The notes below the pieces were generated by a model that saw nothing but the letters and a program-made list of their open reading frames with translations, was not told the DNA's origin and ran no database searches. Shown in pieces: positions 23,560 to 32,331 of a stretch of 64,000 bases of DNA. The stretch is from Hyphomicrobium sp. (GTDB lineage: Bacteria > Pseudomonadota > Alphaproteobacteria > Rhizobiales > Hyphomicrobiaceae). The DNA is taken from NCBI RefSeq assembly GCF_019744875.1, contig NZ_JAIETU010000002.1, positions 496,001-560,000 of the forward strand. The letters run 5' to 3'. Positions within the stretch are counted from its first letter, which is position 1, and every line of letters starts with the position of its first letter. Both the position numbers and the translations under genes were made by a program.

Positions 23560-24022
23560 GCCGCCGCCACACCGCTTGGTTTCGTGTTCAAATTTTCAGG
23601 AGAGGAGCGCTGTTCAAGCGCGAAATCTGGGCCTTCGCGGACGTAAGCCGTCCCGATGCGAGATGCCGACACATGATCCCGCGCAACTTCGCGCCAGACA
23701 CAAGTTCGACCATGCCAAAATACTACATAACGACCGTTGCGCTGTCAAATACTTTTGGCGACATGCGCACGTTTTATTTGCCTGGTCTTCTTTTTATCAG
23801 AATAACTACTTCGATTACTCAACACGCCAGAATAGATCGGTGTCTTGCCGCGGGGATATCTTTCAGGCGCCACGCAAAAATCCCGTGCGAATCCAAGCGT
23901 CGGAGCGCGATGTTTGCGCTGCGCCGCCTTCCGGTGGGCGCATAAATAACCATAATGCGGGGCGATGATTTGAGTCCCGCCGCGGCACCGGAGCCTGCGG
24001 CGCTCATGGTGTTTCGTCTCCG
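23560..24022. promoter_or_regulatory. AT-rich intergenic region between the GTA cluster and the PBP gene
   Basis: 463 nt between divergent genes. The middle (about 23690-23860) is much richer in A/T than the rest of the window. ORFs listed here in the track have no recognisable content. It is the only long gap upstream of g1 and so probably carries the GTA cluster promoter and that of the PBP gene. I see no convincing CtrA site (TTAA-N7-TTAA) and cannot place -35/-10 boxes with confidence. Confidence 0.5.
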
Positions 24023-26359
24023 GTGTGTTTTTTGACCGGCGTGTTCGATCGGCAAAACGGGGCGGCAGGCTTGAGCGACTGGTTCTTCAAGCGCGGACGA
24101 CGCGACGGCATCGACTGGATGGCGCTCGACTCGCGCCTCGATTCCTCCGTGTCCGAGTTCTGGTCGCGCGCCAAGGATATCTGGGACGCGGGCTCGAGCT
24201 TCTTTGCGCGCTTCAAGCTCACGGGCGGCAAACGCCTCGCCAGCGAAGCAGCCTCCGAGTGCCTGACGCTTGCGGTGGGTGGCTTCTTCGTTCTCTACGC
24301 GCTCGCGCTCCCCGCCTTCCTCGATTTCGACGAAGGGCGCTTTCTCACCGGCCAGTACAGCGTGAAGTTTCTCGACGCGGCCGGCAACGAGATCGGCCAG
24401 CGCGGCATTCTGCATAACGATGCGGTGCCGCTCGAGGAAATTCCCGACGCCATCATCAAGGCCACGCTCGCAACCGAAGACCGGCGCTTCTTCGAGCATT
24501 TCGGCATCGACGTGCTCGGCACGGCGCGCGCGCTCGTCGAGAACCTGCGCGCCAACGACGTGGTGCAGGGCGGCTCGTCGCTGTCGCAGCAGCTCGCCAA
24601 GAACCTGTTCCTCTCGTCGGAGCGCTCGATCGACCGCAAGATCAAGGAAGCGTTTCTCGCGCTCCTACTCGAGACACGGTTCACCAAGCGCGAGATCCTG
24701 AAGCTCTATCTCGACCGCGCCTATCTCGGCGGCGGCGCGTTCGGTGTCGAAGCGGCGGCGCAGTTTTACTTCGGCAAGTCGGTGCGCGAGGTGAACCTCG
24801 CCGAAGCCGCCATGATGGCGGGCCTCTACAAAGCCCCCACGAAGTATGCCCCGCACGTCAACCTGCCGGCTTCGCGCGCGCGCACAAACGAAGTGCTGCA
24901 GAACCTGGTCGAGGCGGGCTTCTACACGGCCGCGCAGGTTCACGAAGCGCGTCTCCACCCCGCGCAGATCGTCGAGACGCGCGCGACCACCAGTCCGGAC
25001 TGGTTCCTCGACTGGGCGTACGAGGAGGTGCAGCGCCTCACGGAAGGCAAGAACCAGTACGTTCTGACCGCGCGCACGACTGTCGATCTCACGCTCCAGA
25101 AGCAGGCCGACGAAGCGCTCGTCACCTTCCTTAAGCAGCGCGGCCGCAGCCTGCGCATCAACTCCGGCGCCCTCGTCGCCATGGAACCGGACGGCGCCGT
25201 GCGCGCGCTCGTCGGCGGCCCGGACTACGGCGAGAGCCAGTTCAACCGCGCCACGCATGCGCGCCGCCAGCCGGGCTCGTCGTTCAAGATCTACGTCTAC
25301 GCCGCCGCACTCGAAAACGGATACAAGCCGGACACCGTCGTGCGCGATGCGTCGCGCACCTGCGGCCGGTGGCACCCCCAGAACTATGGCGGCAGCCATG
25401 GCGGCGGGGGACGCATGCCGCTCTGGATGGCGCTCGCGAAATCGCTCAACACGGTCGCGGCCGAGCTGTCCTTCGCCGTCGGGCGCGAGAAGGTGATCGA
25501 GATGACGCAGCGGCTCGGCATCACCGGCATCCGCAAGACCTGCTCGATGGCGCTCGGTGACTATGGCATCACGCCGCTCGAGCACACGGGCGGCCTCGCC
25601 ACGTTCATCAACGGCGGCAAGAGCGCGCGCCCGTTCGCCATCCTCGACGTGGTCAACTCGCGGGGCGAGATGGTCTACAGCCGCGAGACGGACGAGCCCG
25701 AGCCCGCGCAGATCGTGCCCGTCAACGTGGCCGAAGGCATGAACCAGATGATGCGGCGCGTCGTGACGGACGGCACCGCGCAGAAAGCCTCGCTCGACTT
25801 CACCAACGTCGTCGGCAAGACGGGTACGAGCTCCGGTCCCAAGGACGTCTGGTTCGTCGGCGCCACCGGCAAGTATGTCGGATCGGTCTGGCTGGGTAAC
25901 GACGACAACCGGCCCATGGCGGGCGGCAACACGGGCGGCCAGCTTGCCGCGCCGCTGTGGCACTCGTTCATGTCGGTCGCGCATCGCGACATGAACATTC
26001 CCAACATTCCCGGCCTCGAGCCGCATCCGGTGCAAGTCGCCGAAGCGCAGCGGATCGCCGAGTTCAAGCGTGCAAACCCGACGGCGGCGGCCGATGGGGA
26101 CGGCTCGAAAGGTGTTTCACCGACGATGACCGCGCAGGCGCGCGACGCGTTGAAGCGCATCACGACCGCGTTGCGCAAAGCCGCCGGTGTCGCCGAACCG
26201 ACCACCGCGCCGCAACACACCCCGATCGACGGGCGGCCCGCCGGCCCCGCTACGCCGCCGCGCGGCGACCGCGCCGAACTCGACACGCGCGGCAAGCCGG
26301 CCGCTCTCGCGTCTCAATCCGGCGCGCGATCGCCGCTCTCACCCGCGGGCGTTCCCTGA
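24023..26359 (+). CDS. Bifunctional penicillin-binding protein (PBP1-type transglycosylase/transpeptidase)
   Basis: 778 aa. It makes and cross-links peptidoglycan at the inner membrane. A membrane segment lies near residues 80-100 (LTLAVGGFFVLYALALPAFL). The GT51 transglycosylase has motifs ATEDRRFFEHFGID, GGSSLSQQLAKNLFL, RKIKEAFLALLLE and KLYLDRAYLGGGAFGVEAAA. The transpeptidase has PGSSFKIYVYAAAL (SxxK), SLN in AKSLNTVA and KTGTSSGPKD (KTG). The C-terminal 100 residues are disordered and Pro/Ala-rich. The track start is a GTG at 24023; a TTG at 24072 (LSDWFFKRGRRDG) would fit the family better, so the start is uncertain. Confidence 0.93.
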   Translation: MCFLTGVFDRQNGAAGLSDWFFKRGRRDGIDWMALDSRLDSSVSEFWSRAKDIWDAGSSFFARFKLTGGKRLASEAASECLTLAVGGFFVLYALALPAFLDFDEGRFLTGQYSVKFLDAAGNEIGQRGILHNDAVPLEEIPDAIIKATLATEDRRFFEHFGIDVLGTARALVENLRANDVVQGGSSLSQQLAKNLFLSSERSIDRKIKEAFLALLLETRFTKREILKLYLDRAYLGGGAFGVEAAAQFYFGKSVREVNLAEAAMMAGLYKAPTKYAPHVNLPASRARTNEVLQNLVEAGFYTAAQVHEARLHPAQIVETRATTSPDWFLDWAYEEVQRLTEGKNQYVLTARTTVDLTLQKQADEALVTFLKQRGRSLRINSGALVAMEPDGAVRALVGGPDYGESQFNRATHARRQPGSSFKIYVYAAALENGYKPDTVVRDASRTCGRWHPQNYGGSHGGGGRMPLWMALAKSLNTVAAELSFAVGREKVIEMTQRLGITGIRKTCSMALGDYGITPLEHTGGLATFINGGKSARPFAILDVVNSRGEMVYSRETDEPEPAQIVPVNVAEGMNQMMRRVVTDGTAQKASLDFTNVVGKTGTSSGPKDVWFVGATGKYVGSVWLGNDDNRPMAGGNTGGQLAAPLWHSFMSVAHRDMNIPNIPGLEPHPVQVAEAQRIAEFKRANPTAAADGDGSKGVSPTMTAQARDALKRITTALRKAAGVAEPTTAPQHTPIDGRPAGPATPPRGDRAELDTRGKPAALASQSGARSPLSPAGVP

Positions 26360-26362
26360 TCC

Positions 26363-27028
26363 ATGGCAACCTCCACGCTTCGATCGCGCATCACGTTCAA
26401 CGCTCTGTCCTTCGCGCTCCACCGGCTGCGCAAGCGCGTTGCCGCATTGGTCGCCTACACCACCGACTGGGCGCTCTTCATCGGTGTCGTGCTGATCCTC
26501 GGGCTCGGGTCGAGCTGGTACATGGTGGAGCGCGGATCCTCGCTGACCACAGTCACGGTCGGGCCGTGGGTCTCCTGGACGTCGGCGGGGCGGCCGGACG
26601 CCGATCCCTATACGCGCGCCAACGCCGCGCGCCTCGGCATCATGCCGCTCACCACCGCCGTTTCGCAGACCTACGTCGCGCGCGTGGATGACGAAGGCCG
26701 CGCGCTGCATTCGTCCTGCCACTATGCGGTCGAAGGGCACGAGGCGACCGGCTTCTGGTGGAGCCTCGCTGTCTACGACGCGCAGGGGCGCATGATCCCG
26801 AACACGCTCGGACGCTTTGCGTTCACGAGCGACACGGTCGCCGTCAATTCAGACGGCAGCTATCTCGTGGCGCTGTCGCGCGACGCCAATCCAGGCAACT
26901 GGCTCCCCGTCGGCGGCGCGGGCAAGCTCGTGCTGGTGTTCACGGTCATCGATCTCGACACGCGCACGATCTCGCAGGACGGCGAAATCGACCAGCTCGC
27001 GCCGACCATCGTGCGGAAGGCGTGCTAG
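26363..27028 (+). CDS. DUF1214 membrane-anchored protein
   Basis: 221 aa. One membrane segment near residues 35-55 (WALFIGVVLILGLGSSWYMV), then a periplasmic DUF1214 beta domain (HEATGFWWSLAVYDAQGRMI, NTLGRFAFTS, LPVGGAGKLVLVFTVIDLDT). The start is 3 nt after the PBP stop, so the two are co-transcribed. DUF1214 and DUF1254 proteins are usually paired, as here; the biochemical role is unknown. Confidence 0.85.
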   Translation: MATSTLRSRITFNALSFALHRLRKRVAALVAYTTDWALFIGVVLILGLGSSWYMVERGSSLTTVTVGPWVSWTSAGRPDADPYTRANAARLGIMPLTTAVSQTYVARVDDEGRALHSSCHYAVEGHEATGFWWSLAVYDAQGRMIPNTLGRFAFTSDTVAVNSDGSYLVALSRDANPGNWLPVGGAGKLVLVFTVIDLDTRTISQDGEIDQLAPTIVRKAC

Positions 27029-27133
27029 CGCCATGATCGAGACATTCGCCCCATCGAGCACCCAGGTTCCGAGCGAAGCTTGCTCCTGCGTGTGCCGGCA
27101 ACAGCCGCGCGCTTCGGAGGCAGGACACTCGCC

Positions 27134-27715
27134 ATGCTGAAGCGCCTCTGGACCCGCATCACCTCGATCAACGTGCCGCTGGCCGCCGCCGCGGTGTTCG
27201 CGAGCGGCATCCTCCACATCCTGGCGACGCTCGCGACGCCGATGCTGACGCCGACGTCCGCCTATGGCCGCCTGGCCGGGGATCTGCCGGAAAACTCCAT
27301 GGAACTCCTGCCGGACATCACGCCGGACACGCAGCCGCTGCCGTTCATGTCGTCGGACGCGCGCTATGCGATGTGCCGGTTCGACACCACCGATGGGGCC
27401 GTCAGCATCACGGCCGTGCTTCCCGATCCGGGCTGGGTGCTCGCGCTCTACTCACCGGCAGGCGACAACTTCTTCACGTCCGTGGCCGGTCCGGGCCGCA
27501 GGCCGGAAGTGTCGTTGCTGATTGTGCCGGGCGAATCCGCCTGGCGTCCCGCCGTCCAGCCGGACGCAAACCTCGAAGGGACGGCGCTCACGCTGCATGC
27601 CAACGAAGGGCTCGCCGTGCTGCGTGCGCCGGATCGCGGCGAAGCCTACAGCACGCGTGCGCTCGCTCAGCTCAAGCGCGCGAAGTGCCATTACCGGCGC
27701 ACCGCCGCGCGGTAG
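27134..27715 (+). CDS. DUF1254-family membrane protein
   Basis: 193 aa from ATG at MLKRLWTRITSINVPLAA; the track start adds 18 residues. One membrane segment (LAAAAVFASGILHILATLA), then a periplasmic domain with DARYAMCRFDTTDGAVSITAV and GWVLALYSPAGDNFF, matching the partner protein of DUF1214 genes in Rhizobiales. It forms an operon with the two genes before it. Function unknown; the envelope location and PBP neighbour hint at a cell-wall link. Confidence 0.8.
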   Translation: MLKRLWTRITSINVPLAAAAVFASGILHILATLATPMLTPTSAYGRLAGDLPENSMELLPDITPDTQPLPFMSSDARYAMCRFDTTDGAVSITAVLPDPGWVLALYSPAGDNFFTSVAGPGRRPEVSLLIVPGESAWRPAVQPDANLEGTALTLHANEGLAVLRAPDRGEAYSTRALAQLKRAKCHYRRTAAR

Positions 27716-27765
27716 TTTCAGGCGCTCGTTGTGATTTTTGCCGGCGCTTCGATGTCAGAAGCGCT

Positions 27766-27951
27766 TCAGTCCTCGAAATCGAGATGATCGCGCTGGCGCG
27801 ACCGGCGGCGCGATCTGCAGCGCGAGGTTTCCTCGACTGTCCGCTCGTAACGCACGCCCGGAAACAGAACGATTTCCGCCGACCCTTGCGGAGATCTACT
27901 CGATGGCCGTGCTTGCAGCCCGACCCGTTTGAATTCCACGACACTTGCCAT
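27766..27951 (-). CDS. Small conserved hypothetical protein
   Basis: 61 aa from ATG at MASVVEFKRVGLQARPSSRS. The pattern of an N-terminal xVVEF, then AEIVLFPGVRYER and an Arg-rich end with a terminal acidic DHLDFED, is one I associate with short Rhizobiales proteins of unknown function. It stands alone in the gap between the DUF1254 gene and the DUF1491 gene. Confidence is limited by its size. Confidence 0.5.
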   Translation of the reverse strand: MASVVEFKRVGLQARPSSRSPQGSAEIVLFPGVRYERTVEETSRCRSRRRSRQRDHLDFED

Positions 27952-28155
27952 CTCTGCGGCTCCCTCAAGCCTGGCTTCCGTTCGCGGTTCACGCCCGGCG
28001 AACGACGGGAACATGCACGCCTTGCAGTGCCATCAATTCGCTGCTGCTTTGGTTAACGAAAGGTTAACTGTCCGCTGTCTGCAGACCGAGGCGCGGATGT
28101 GCGTGTCCGGAACAACACGCTCGATGCCGGTGGAACGCGCCGCGCAGGCGGCGGA

Positions 28156-28503
28156 TCAGTCTTCCGAGAGCCAGCCTTCGAGGCCGTGCTGGCCGTCGCG
28201 GCTTTCGACTTCGACGAGCCAGAGATCCGGGTCGGTGCGGTGCTCGCGCTCGAGATAGTTGTCCACTTCGCTATCGGGTCGAAGCTCGCCCTTGAAGTGC
28301 ATCACCCAGCGCCGGTCGGTCTCGGTGCCGGAGAGGCCGCTTGGGGCGGGGCCGAACAGAGCGGACGTTCCATCGAGACGATTGATGCGGATGTAGATTG
28401 CGCCCGCGTCGTCGTCGCCATGGCGGATGACGTAGGACGGGTGTCCCCCGGCCGACATCCGGCGCACGTAAGCCTTGACCCAGATTTCGGATTTGAGCCG
28501 CAT
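28156..28503 (-). CDS. DUF1491 family protein
   Basis: 115 aa from ATG at MRLKSEIWVKAYVRRMSAGG, the usual first residues of DUF1491; the track ORF starts 54 codons earlier inside the tandem repeat. Also visible: DDDAGAIYIRINRLDGTSAL, LFGPAPSG, RRWVMHFKG and a C-terminal WLVEVESRDGQHGLEGWL. A small cytoplasmic protein of unknown function conserved in Alphaproteobacteria. It lies just downstream of the peptidoglycan-binding gene on the same strand. Confidence 0.88.
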   Translation of the reverse strand: MRLKSEIWVKAYVRRMSAGGHPSYVIRHGDDDAGAIYIRINRLDGTSALFGPAPSGLSGTETDRRWVMHFKGELRPDSEVDNYLEREHRTDPDLWLVEVESRDGQHGLEGWLSED

Positions 28504-28597
28504 TCTGCCTTCTTGTTGGATGGCTTCGCGCACAGCGCGAGACGCGTTAGCGGGTGGCGGCGCTGCACACGCGATGCTGCCCCGTGCGCATCTTCCG

Positions 28598-28658
28598 TGC
28601 TGCGCTGTGCGCGTTGTTAGTGCTGCGCTGTGCGCGTTGTTAGTGCTGCGCTGTGCGC
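28598..28658. repeat. 23-bp tandem repeat (about 2.7 copies)
   Basis: Unit TGCTGCGCTGTGCGCGTTGTTAG starts at 28598 and 28621, with a partial third copy from 28644. The repeats cover the last residues (ALRTAQH) and stop region of the peptidoglycan-binding gene and the gap before the DUF1491 gene. Confidence 0.9.
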
Positions 28659-29326
28659 AGGGCATCCCCGGCCACGCTCGCCAGTTTGGCCAGCAGCTCG
28701 CCCGAGATCCGCCCCGTTTCCTTCAGTTTCCGGTCCAGCTCGAACTTCCGGATCGCACGTCTCGTCGCGTCGTTCAAGCGTCCATCGGGAACGGTCGTCA
28801 GGTAGCCGAGCTGGCGGAAGGCGCTCTGAACGGCGCGGATCACCTGTTCGGCCTCAGGGCTGGGCGCCTGCCGGTCGCCGCCGCCAGACGATCCTGCATC
28901 GGCCGAGCCGAGCACGAGATGCTGCAACAGAGCCGGGCGCGGCTCGCCCGTCAGCGGCAATCCCGCATCCGCCTCGTAGGCCATGATGGCGCCGCGGGTC
29001 ACGAGGCCGGCCACGCCGTCCACGGCGCCGGCTTCGTAGCCCTTTTCCTTTAGCTCGCGCTGGATGGCGCGCGTCAGATCGGTTTTGTCGGCGGTCTCGG
29101 GCAGTGGCTTCACCGCTCCGGTTTCAATCGGCGGCACAATGGCTGAGCGCGTAACAGCCTGATCGGCCGTCGCGACGCTGGATCCGGACTGGGGAGACGT
29201 GCGTGCGCGAGCCTGCTCGGTCGCCGCCATGCGGCCCGGCGGCTGCAGCACGAACAGGTTCGTGAGCATCGCCCCCGTCAGGACTGCGAAAAGCAGGAAC
29301 GAGAACCTCGCTGTCAGCGGCGTCAT
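28640..29326 (-). CDS. Membrane-anchored peptidoglycan-binding protein (two PG_binding_1 domains)
   Basis: 228 aa. N-terminal membrane anchor (FSFLLFAVLTGAMLTNLFVL), a Ser/Ala-rich linker, then two peptidoglycan_binding_1-like domains: about 85-140 (IQRELKEKGYEAGAVDGVAG, TRGAIMAYEADAGLPLTGEP) and about 160-215 (VQSAFRQLGYLTTVPDGRLN, ATRRAIRKFELDRKLKETGR). It probably holds peptidoglycan in the periplasm. The end of the gene lies in a tandem repeat, so the C-terminus may vary between strains. Confidence 0.88.
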   Translation of the reverse strand: MTPLTARFSFLLFAVLTGAMLTNLFVLQPPGRMAATEQARARTSPQSGSSVATADQAVTRSAIVPPIETGAVKPLPETADKTDLTRAIQRELKEKGYEAGAVDGVAGLVTRGAIMAYEADAGLPLTGEPRPALLQHLVLGSADAGSSGGGDRQAPSPEAEQVIRAVQSAFRQLGYLTTVPDGRLNDATRRAIRKFELDRKLKETGRISGELLAKLASVAGDALRTAQH

Positions 29327-29590
29327 CTCTTGGTCGGCCTGCTCTTGCTCGCACCCCCGGGAGGGGAGAGTATCGTGGAGCGGCTGTTAACATCGCGTTA
29401 ACCCCGCCTGTCCCACCCTCCAATCCGAGCCCCGCGAACGCATAAAATTTTACGCGCTTTTTCGGCTAACTCGCTTCAATGACGTCTTAAATTGTCACGC
29501 TGCGAGCCGGCCTTCCTCAAACCTTCTCCCGTAGCTTCGGTCCATCGAGGCCTTCCAAGGCCAATTCGTATCGACCGGAGTTGCACCATC

Positions 29591-29941
29591 ATGTCCTTGT
29601 TCAGGATCGCCGTCGTTCTGTCGCTTGGCGTCGCCGTGATGCCATCCGATCAGCAGCAGCAGGACGCCCTTTACGAGCGTGCGGCCACCGCCGCGCATTG
29701 GACCATCACCTACTGCGATCGCAACGCCCAACAGTGCGAAGCGGCGGGCGGTTTGTGGGACGCGTTCATGCGTAAGGCGCAGTTCGCGGGCAAGCTCGCC
29801 TATGACGTCGCGCTGCGTTCGACGATGGAGGACGGCCTGGAGCCGCGCACGCAGACGATCTCGGACAAGGCGCGCGGAACGCTGCAGCCGACCGACCTCG
29901 CCCCGGGCTGGCGCGGCCTCGAGCGCGAAAACGGCGCCTGA
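29591..29941 (+). CDS. DUF5330 family small secreted or membrane protein
   Basis: 116 aa from ATG at MSLFRIAVVLSLGVAVMPSD, where a hydrophobic segment begins; the track start is 33 codons too early. After the membrane segment comes a helical part with two Cys (TYCDRNAQQCEAAGGLWDAF) typical of DUF5330. Unknown function, common in Rhizobiales. Divergent from the peptidoglycan-binding gene across 264 nt. Confidence 0.8.
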   Translation: MSLFRIAVVLSLGVAVMPSDQQQQDALYERAATAAHWTITYCDRNAQQCEAAGGLWDAFMRKAQFAGKLAYDVALRSTMEDGLEPRTQTISDKARGTLQPTDLAPGWRGLERENGA

Positions 29942-30111
29942 TCGCCGGCACTCGCGTTTCCGGATCATCCCGGTCATCTCCGACCTACCTCGGCGGCGAA
30001 ACGCGCGGTTTCGCCGCCGTCCGCGTTGCATCACCAGCGCGACAATCCCGCCGTAGCCTCCTATATGTCCGACGAGGGGCCAATCCGGGCTCCCCGGCGC
30101 GAGGACACTTT

Positions 30112-30537
30112 ATGACGATTGCTCGTCTCCAGTCCGATTTCGAGCTCCTGGACGACTGGGAAGATCGGTATCGCTACATCATCGAGCTCGGGCGAACGCT
30201 GAAGCCGCTGCCGGACGCACTCCGGACCGAGGCGACGAAAGTGCGCGGCTGCACCAGCCAGGTGTGGCTCGCGAGCGAGACCCGCGCGGGCTCGGGCGAT
30301 AATGGCCCGGTGCTGCATTTCCAGGGCGACAGCGATGCGCACATCGTGCGCGGGCTCGTCGCCATCATCTTCGCGCTCTACGACGGCAAGTCAGCCAAGG
30401 AGATCCTGGCAATCGAGCCGGAGACCGTGTTCTTGTCGCTCGGCCTCAAAGACCATCTCTCGCCGCAGCGCTCGAACGGGCTCGCATCGATGGTCGAGCG
30501 GATCCGCGCCGACGCGCGCGCCGCGCTCGACGCCTAG
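30112..30537 (+). CDS. sufE: Cysteine desulfuration protein SufE
   Basis: 141 aa, the normal length. SufE accepts persulfide sulphur from a cysteine desulfurase for Fe-S cluster assembly. Motifs: DDWEDRYRYIIELGRTLKPL at the N-terminus, the active Cys in TKVRGCTSQVWL, and GLVAIIFALYDGKSAKEIL. It is not next to other suf genes here. It converges with the DUF6456 gene 33 nt further on. Confidence 0.94.
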   Translation: MTIARLQSDFELLDDWEDRYRYIIELGRTLKPLPDALRTEATKVRGCTSQVWLASETRAGSGDNGPVLHFQGDSDAHIVRGLVAIIFALYDGKSAKEILAIEPETVFLSLGLKDHLSPQRSNGLASMVERIRADARAALDA

Positions 30538-30570
30538 TCTCGTCTACGCCGCTGCTCGCGGCACAAGCGT

Positions 30571-31182
30571 TCACGCGCCTTCGGTTTCGGTTTCGTCCCC
30601 TGCGTCGATGCCGGGGCGGTAGCCGTCCGCGCCCCAATGACGGACACGCGCGACGCGTGGGCACGCGTCAGGTGTGCGCGTGAAGCCGTAGTGGCGCGCG
30701 AGAGCCGAGAGCGCCACGCCCAGCACGATCTTGCCCGAGCGCTGCGGCCAGCCGGCCTTCCGCTCCGCATCTTCAAGCCCCTTCAGGAAGCAGCAGACGT
30801 CGAGCAGAATGCCCGACAGCTCGGGACCGACGGCTTCCAGCGCGTGGCGGACACGATCGGATGCCGCAATGGCGCGATCCGTCATGTCGACGCCCGCCCC
30901 CGGTGCGCCGCGCTTGCCTCCCCCCGCGCCACCGGCCGCGCTCCAGCTCTGCGTGATGCTCGGAGACATCTGCGCGAACGAGAAGTCGCGCCTGAGCCGT
31001 TCTCCGGCGCTGAACTGGGCTTCGGTGATCAGCGGATTGCCGGCGGCGTCGCGCCTGCTGAACAGCCAGGCGATGGGGCTCTCTGCGTGGTTGCGCGTCG
31101 GCTGGCTGGGCGCGGGGCGGGCCTGGCGCGGCTTTCGCGCGCGCGCGGACGCGCGGCCTCGCGACGAGGACGTTTGTGTCAT
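30571..31182 (-). CDS. DUF6456 domain protein
   Basis: 203 aa. The first 30 residues are basic and disordered (RGRASARARKPRQARP). The DUF6456 domain follows: NHAESPIAWLFSRRDAAGNP, EAQFSAGERLRRDFSFAQMS, then VRHALEAVGPELSGILLDVCCFLKGL. The pair DUF6456 plus a DnaA-C-like HTH gene is conserved in Rhizobiales; both here are on the same strand, 33 nt apart. Probably a DNA-linked or regulatory protein; the role is not established. Confidence 0.83.
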   Translation of the reverse strand: MTQTSSSRGRASARARKPRQARPAPSQPTRNHAESPIAWLFSRRDAAGNPLITEAQFSAGERLRRDFSFAQMSPSITQSWSAAGGAGGGKRGAPGAGVDMTDRAIAASDRVRHALEAVGPELSGILLDVCCFLKGLEDAERKAGWPQRSGKIVLGVALSALARHYGFTRTPDACPRVARVRHWGADGYRPGIDAGDETETEGA

Positions 31183-31215
31183 GTCGGAAATCTCCGGGGT
31201 TCGGTCTGGCCGGGG

Positions 31216-31716
31216 TTAGCCTGCGCTCGTCGCGTGGAGTCCGTTCCAGAGCACGAGCGACGGGACGATCCATTCCATCAGTTCGAGGGCGCGGTCGAAC
31301 ACGGCGTCGTCGCGGCGATCCTCGATAACGGCGCAGGCGTGCGCGACGGTGGTCCGGTCGCGCGCAAAGATGTGGCCGACGTCGGTCAGGCTCAAGCCAC
31401 ACGAGACGTGCGCGAGATACATGGCGACCTGACGCGCGAGCGCGATCGGGGCTTTGCCGCGCGTCGGGCGGCCGAGATCTGTGCGCGAAACGGCAAACAC
31501 TTCGGCGACGGCGGCTTCGATCACGGTTCGCATCCGCAGCGCCTCGCGATCCGGCAGAGCAAAGGAGCGCCGCGCCGTCTGCTCGTGCCGGTCCATGCTC
31601 CGGTCCAAATCGGACGCGCGCGAGAGATCGAACATCAGGGCGACTTGGCCTCCTGCCCCCATTGCACTGCCCGGGCCTGCAAGCCGGGCTCGATCAAGTT
31701 CCCTGGTGGTGGTCAT
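31216..31716 (-). CDS. Helix-turn-helix protein with DnaA C-terminal-like domain
   Basis: 166 aa. Residues about 65-150 match domain IV of DnaA: RTVIEAAVAEVFAVSRTDLG, KAPIALARQVAMYLAHVSCG and GHIFARDRTTVAHACAVIED (the DnaA-box contacting helix DRTTVAHA). No AAA+ domain is present, so it is a DNA-binding protein that may recognise DnaA-box-like sites. It pairs with the DUF6456 gene downstream. Confidence 0.87.
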   Translation of the reverse strand: MTTTRELDRARLAGPGSAMGAGGQVALMFDLSRASDLDRSMDRHEQTARRSFALPDREALRMRTVIEAAVAEVFAVSRTDLGRPTRGKAPIALARQVAMYLAHVSCGLSLTDVGHIFARDRTTVAHACAVIEDRRDDAVFDRALELMEWIVPSLVLWNGLHATSAG

Positions 31717-31873
31717 GCGCCTGCCCTCGATCGTGCCAACGTCACCGTGTCCTTGCGGAAGATAAGCCGGGATGCGGTGAAGCTCGTCTCGAAACTACTG
31801 GAGCGGTGAACGGCGAGGATAAGTCGGCCGGGTCCGACTGGCGGGGACGCGGCGGATGGGCGGCGCATCGCAT

Positions 31874-31913
31874 CCATCAACCAATCCCCGCGGCCATCAA
31901 CCAATCCCCGCGG
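31874..31913. repeat. 20-bp tandem duplication upstream of the 120-aa gene
   Basis: CCATCAACCAATCCCCGCGG occurs twice in direct succession (31874 and 31894) within the 245-nt gap between the DnaA-C-like gene and the divergent gene at 31962. It could be a slippage product or a doubled regulatory site. Confidence 0.85.
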
Positions 31914-31961
31914 CGCGGTGCGGCCCGACACTCGCCCCCTCACAACGAGGGTCGCTCGTCC

Positions 31962-32324
31962 ATGAACACTCCCGATCGCAGGGCCGGCCGTGCCGCGCGC
32001 CGCACACCTCCGGGCGCGCCGCCGCCGCCCCTTTCCGCAGACGAACGGCGGCTCGCGCTTGTGCGCCTCGTGCCGATGTGGCCCGCCGAGATCGACGATC
32101 TCTCGGTGCCGGGGCGCCGGCGTCTCGTCGGCATCCTGGAACGCGCGCTCCTTGCCGAGCGGCGGCGCGGGCGGGCGGGACATTGGACCTACGATCTTGC
32201 GCGGCACGGCGCATTGCTCGCCGCATGGCGGCGGGAGCGCGCAGCCCTCGACGCGCTGATACGAACCCACAAAGATGCCGGACACGAAAAAGGGCGCCGG
32301 CCACGCGGCCAGCACCCTCGGTAG
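31962..32324 (+). CDS. Hypothetical Arg-rich protein
   Basis: 120 aa from ATG at MNTPDRRAGRAARRTPPGAP; the track ORF starts 100 codons too early in the upstream gap. A Pro/Arg-rich N-terminus precedes a helical region (DERRLALVRLVPMWPAEIDD, RRRLVGILERALLAERRRGR, TYDLARHGALLAAWRRERAA). The helical part resembles small conserved proteins of Rhizobiales, but I cannot name the family. No signal peptide. Confidence 0.55.
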   Translation: MNTPDRRAGRAARRTPPGAPPPPLSADERRLALVRLVPMWPAEIDDLSVPGRRRLVGILERALLAERRRGRAGHWTYDLARHGALLAAWRRERAALDALIRTHKDAGHEKGRRPRGQHPR

Positions 32325-32331
32325 TTTCGCG

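Noticed and set aside
23261-23968. Plus-strand ORFs in the g1/PBP gap (235 aa, 90 aa)
   Set aside because: They overlap g1 in antisense or run through A/T-rich non-coding DNA without a ribosome site or motif.
24665-26035. 456-aa minus-strand ORF opposite the PBP gene
   Set aside because: Antisense shadow; the plus strand carries all PBP catalytic motifs.
30637-31809. 390-aa plus-strand ORF opposite DUF6456 and the DnaA-C-like gene
   Set aside because: Spans two recognised genes in antisense; no recognisable content.
31874-31913. CRISPR-like repeat
   Set aside because: Only two directly adjacent copies without spacers; a simple tandem duplication.
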